A stretch of DNA of 7,048 bases from the NCBI GenBank assembly GCA_964628835.1, contig CAZVME010000110.1, positions 1-7,048 of the forward strand, in the 5' to 3' direction. Positions 6,240 to 7,048 of this stretch are shown here, in pieces (the first letter of the stretch is position 1; every line of letters begins with the position of its first letter). This DNA is from JAAGZL01 sp964628835 (GTDB lineage: Bacteria; Pseudomonadota; Gammaproteobacteria; Chromatiales; Chromatiaceae). The notes beneath the pieces are model-generated. The model did no database searches. It had not been told where the DNA came from and saw nothing but the letters and a program-made list of their open reading frames with translations. The position numbers and the translations under genes are program-made.

Positions 6240-7048
6240 CCAGCACCAGGACAGGTACCGGACTTTCCCAGGGTGGCATCATCACCCTGTTTAGCCTGTT
6301 GCTGCCACTACTGTTTTTTGTCTCACTTACCACCGGCAGCAACCCGCTACCACTACTCAAGGCAGCCGCCGATGCCGTGGGTGAATCGCCATCTGTCATA
6401 TCCCTGATACTCACCGAAATACGGCTGCCCAGGACCCTCATCGCCCTGCTTGCCGGGGCCTCCCTGGGGCTGTGTGGCGCGGTAATGCAGGGGCTGTTGC
6501 GTAACCCTCTGGCCAGTCCTGGTTTGATCGGCAGCTCCAGTGGCGCGGCCTTTGGAGCAGTGCTGGTGCTCTATCTGGGTCTGACTGATGTGGTGCAACT
6601 AGCACTGCCGGTGGGCGGCATGCTCGGTTCCCTGGCCGCCATGCTGCTGGTGTATATGCTGGCCGGTCGCGATGCCAGCATCATCACCCTGATCCTGGCC
6701 GGCGTTGCCATCAACACCCTGGCCCTGGCCCTGGTCTCACTGATCCTGAACCTGGCCCCCAGCCCCTACGCAGTGCAGGAGATTGCCCTGTGGATGTTGG
6801 GCTCGGTTGCCGACAAGGGGATGCATGATTTCTGGCTGCTGCTGTTTCCCACCCTCATCGGCTGGGGCCTGCTGGTAGGCTCCGGCAAGGCCCTGGACGC
6901 CCTCACTCTGGGCGAGGATACGGCCCACACATTGGGCTTTAATCTACCAGCAATCCGCTGGCGTCTGTTTCTGGCCCTGGCCCTGGCGGTGGGCGCAGCG
7001 GTATCGATCACCGGGGCCATCGGCTTTGTGGGCCTGGTCACCCCACAC
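6236..7048 (+). CDS. FecCD/BtuC-type ABC permease, 3' end beyond window
   Basis: This is the inner-membrane permease of an iron-complex, haem or cobalamin importer, the partner of the binding protein just upstream. The 271 residues present are open to the right edge, and the family is usually about 330-350 residues, so roughly 60-80 are missing. It shows the family's signatures: a first membrane helix (about 15-33), EIRLPRTL (61-68), GASLGLCGAVMQGLLRNPLA (74-93), PGLIGSSSGAAFG (95-107), ILAGVAIN (153-160), WMLGS (186-190) and TGAIGFVGLVTPH (259-271), the last next to the region that contacts the ATPase. The ATG overlaps the preceding stop by ATGA and has no ribosome binding site of its own, which points to translational coupling. 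An ATPase (FecE/BtuD type) would be expected to the right. Confidence 0.93.
   Translation, partial: MTSTRTGTGLSQGGIITLFSLLLPLLFFVSLTTGSNPLPLLKAAADAVGESPSVISLILTEIRLPRTLIALLAGASLGLCGAVMQGLLRNPLASPGLIGSSSGAAFGAVLVLYLGLTDVVQLALPVGGMLGSLAAMLLVYMLAGRDASIITLILAGVAINTLALALVSLILNLAPSPYAVQEIALWMLGSVADKGMHDFWLLLFPTLIGWGLLVGSGKALDALTLGEDTAHTLGFNLPAIRWRLFLALALAVGAAVSITGAIGFVGLVTPH

Overview
The window looks like the chromosome of a Gram-negative proteobacterium. It has a TonB energy-transducing protein, a periplasmic binding protein with a Sec signal, and a FecCD-type inner-membrane permease, all of which need an outer membrane. The neighbourhood (a polytopic NnrS or haem-copper-like protein, then TonB, then a metal-chelate ABC importer) would suit a respiring, probably gammaproteobacterial, organism. 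This is an inference from gene content. The only gene with clear lineage signatures, sucA, looks more alphaproteobacterial to me.

Layout, left to right. (1) Positions 1-2739, minus strand: sucA, the E1 component of 2-oxoglutarate dehydrogenase. It is intact over 913 codons and lacks only its C-terminal end, which lies beyond the left edge. (2) Positions 2740-2996: an AT-rich divergent intergenic region with a 17-bp direct repeat at a 21-bp period, an imperfect dyad and a possible sigma70 promoter pointing right. (3) Positions 2997-4307, plus: a 436-residue membrane protein with about 12 helices, resembling NnrS or haem-copper oxidase subunit I in architecture. (4) Positions 4304-5182, plus: tonB, starting at a TTG that overlaps the previous stop and is served by a good AGGAG site. 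(5) Positions 5183-5381: an intergenic leader with several short inverted and direct repeats. (6) Positions 5382-6239, plus: a periplasmic iron-complex/corrinoid-type binding protein. (7) Positions 6236 to the right edge, plus: the FecCD/BtuC-type permease, overlapping the previous gene by ATGA and cut off at residue 271.

The plus-strand genes read as one uptake module. TonB would energise an outer-membrane receptor that is not in the window. The binding protein would capture the chelate in the periplasm, and the permease, with an ATPase expected just to the right, would move it into the cytoplasm. The substrate (ferric siderophore, haem or corrinoid) cannot be decided here. The translational overlap of the NnrS-like protein with TonB suggests that this membrane protein belongs with metal or haem supply, and it is the least explained part of the window. 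sucA is divergently transcribed and probably functionally separate. I found no mobile element, CRISPR array, RNA gene or clearly novel system.
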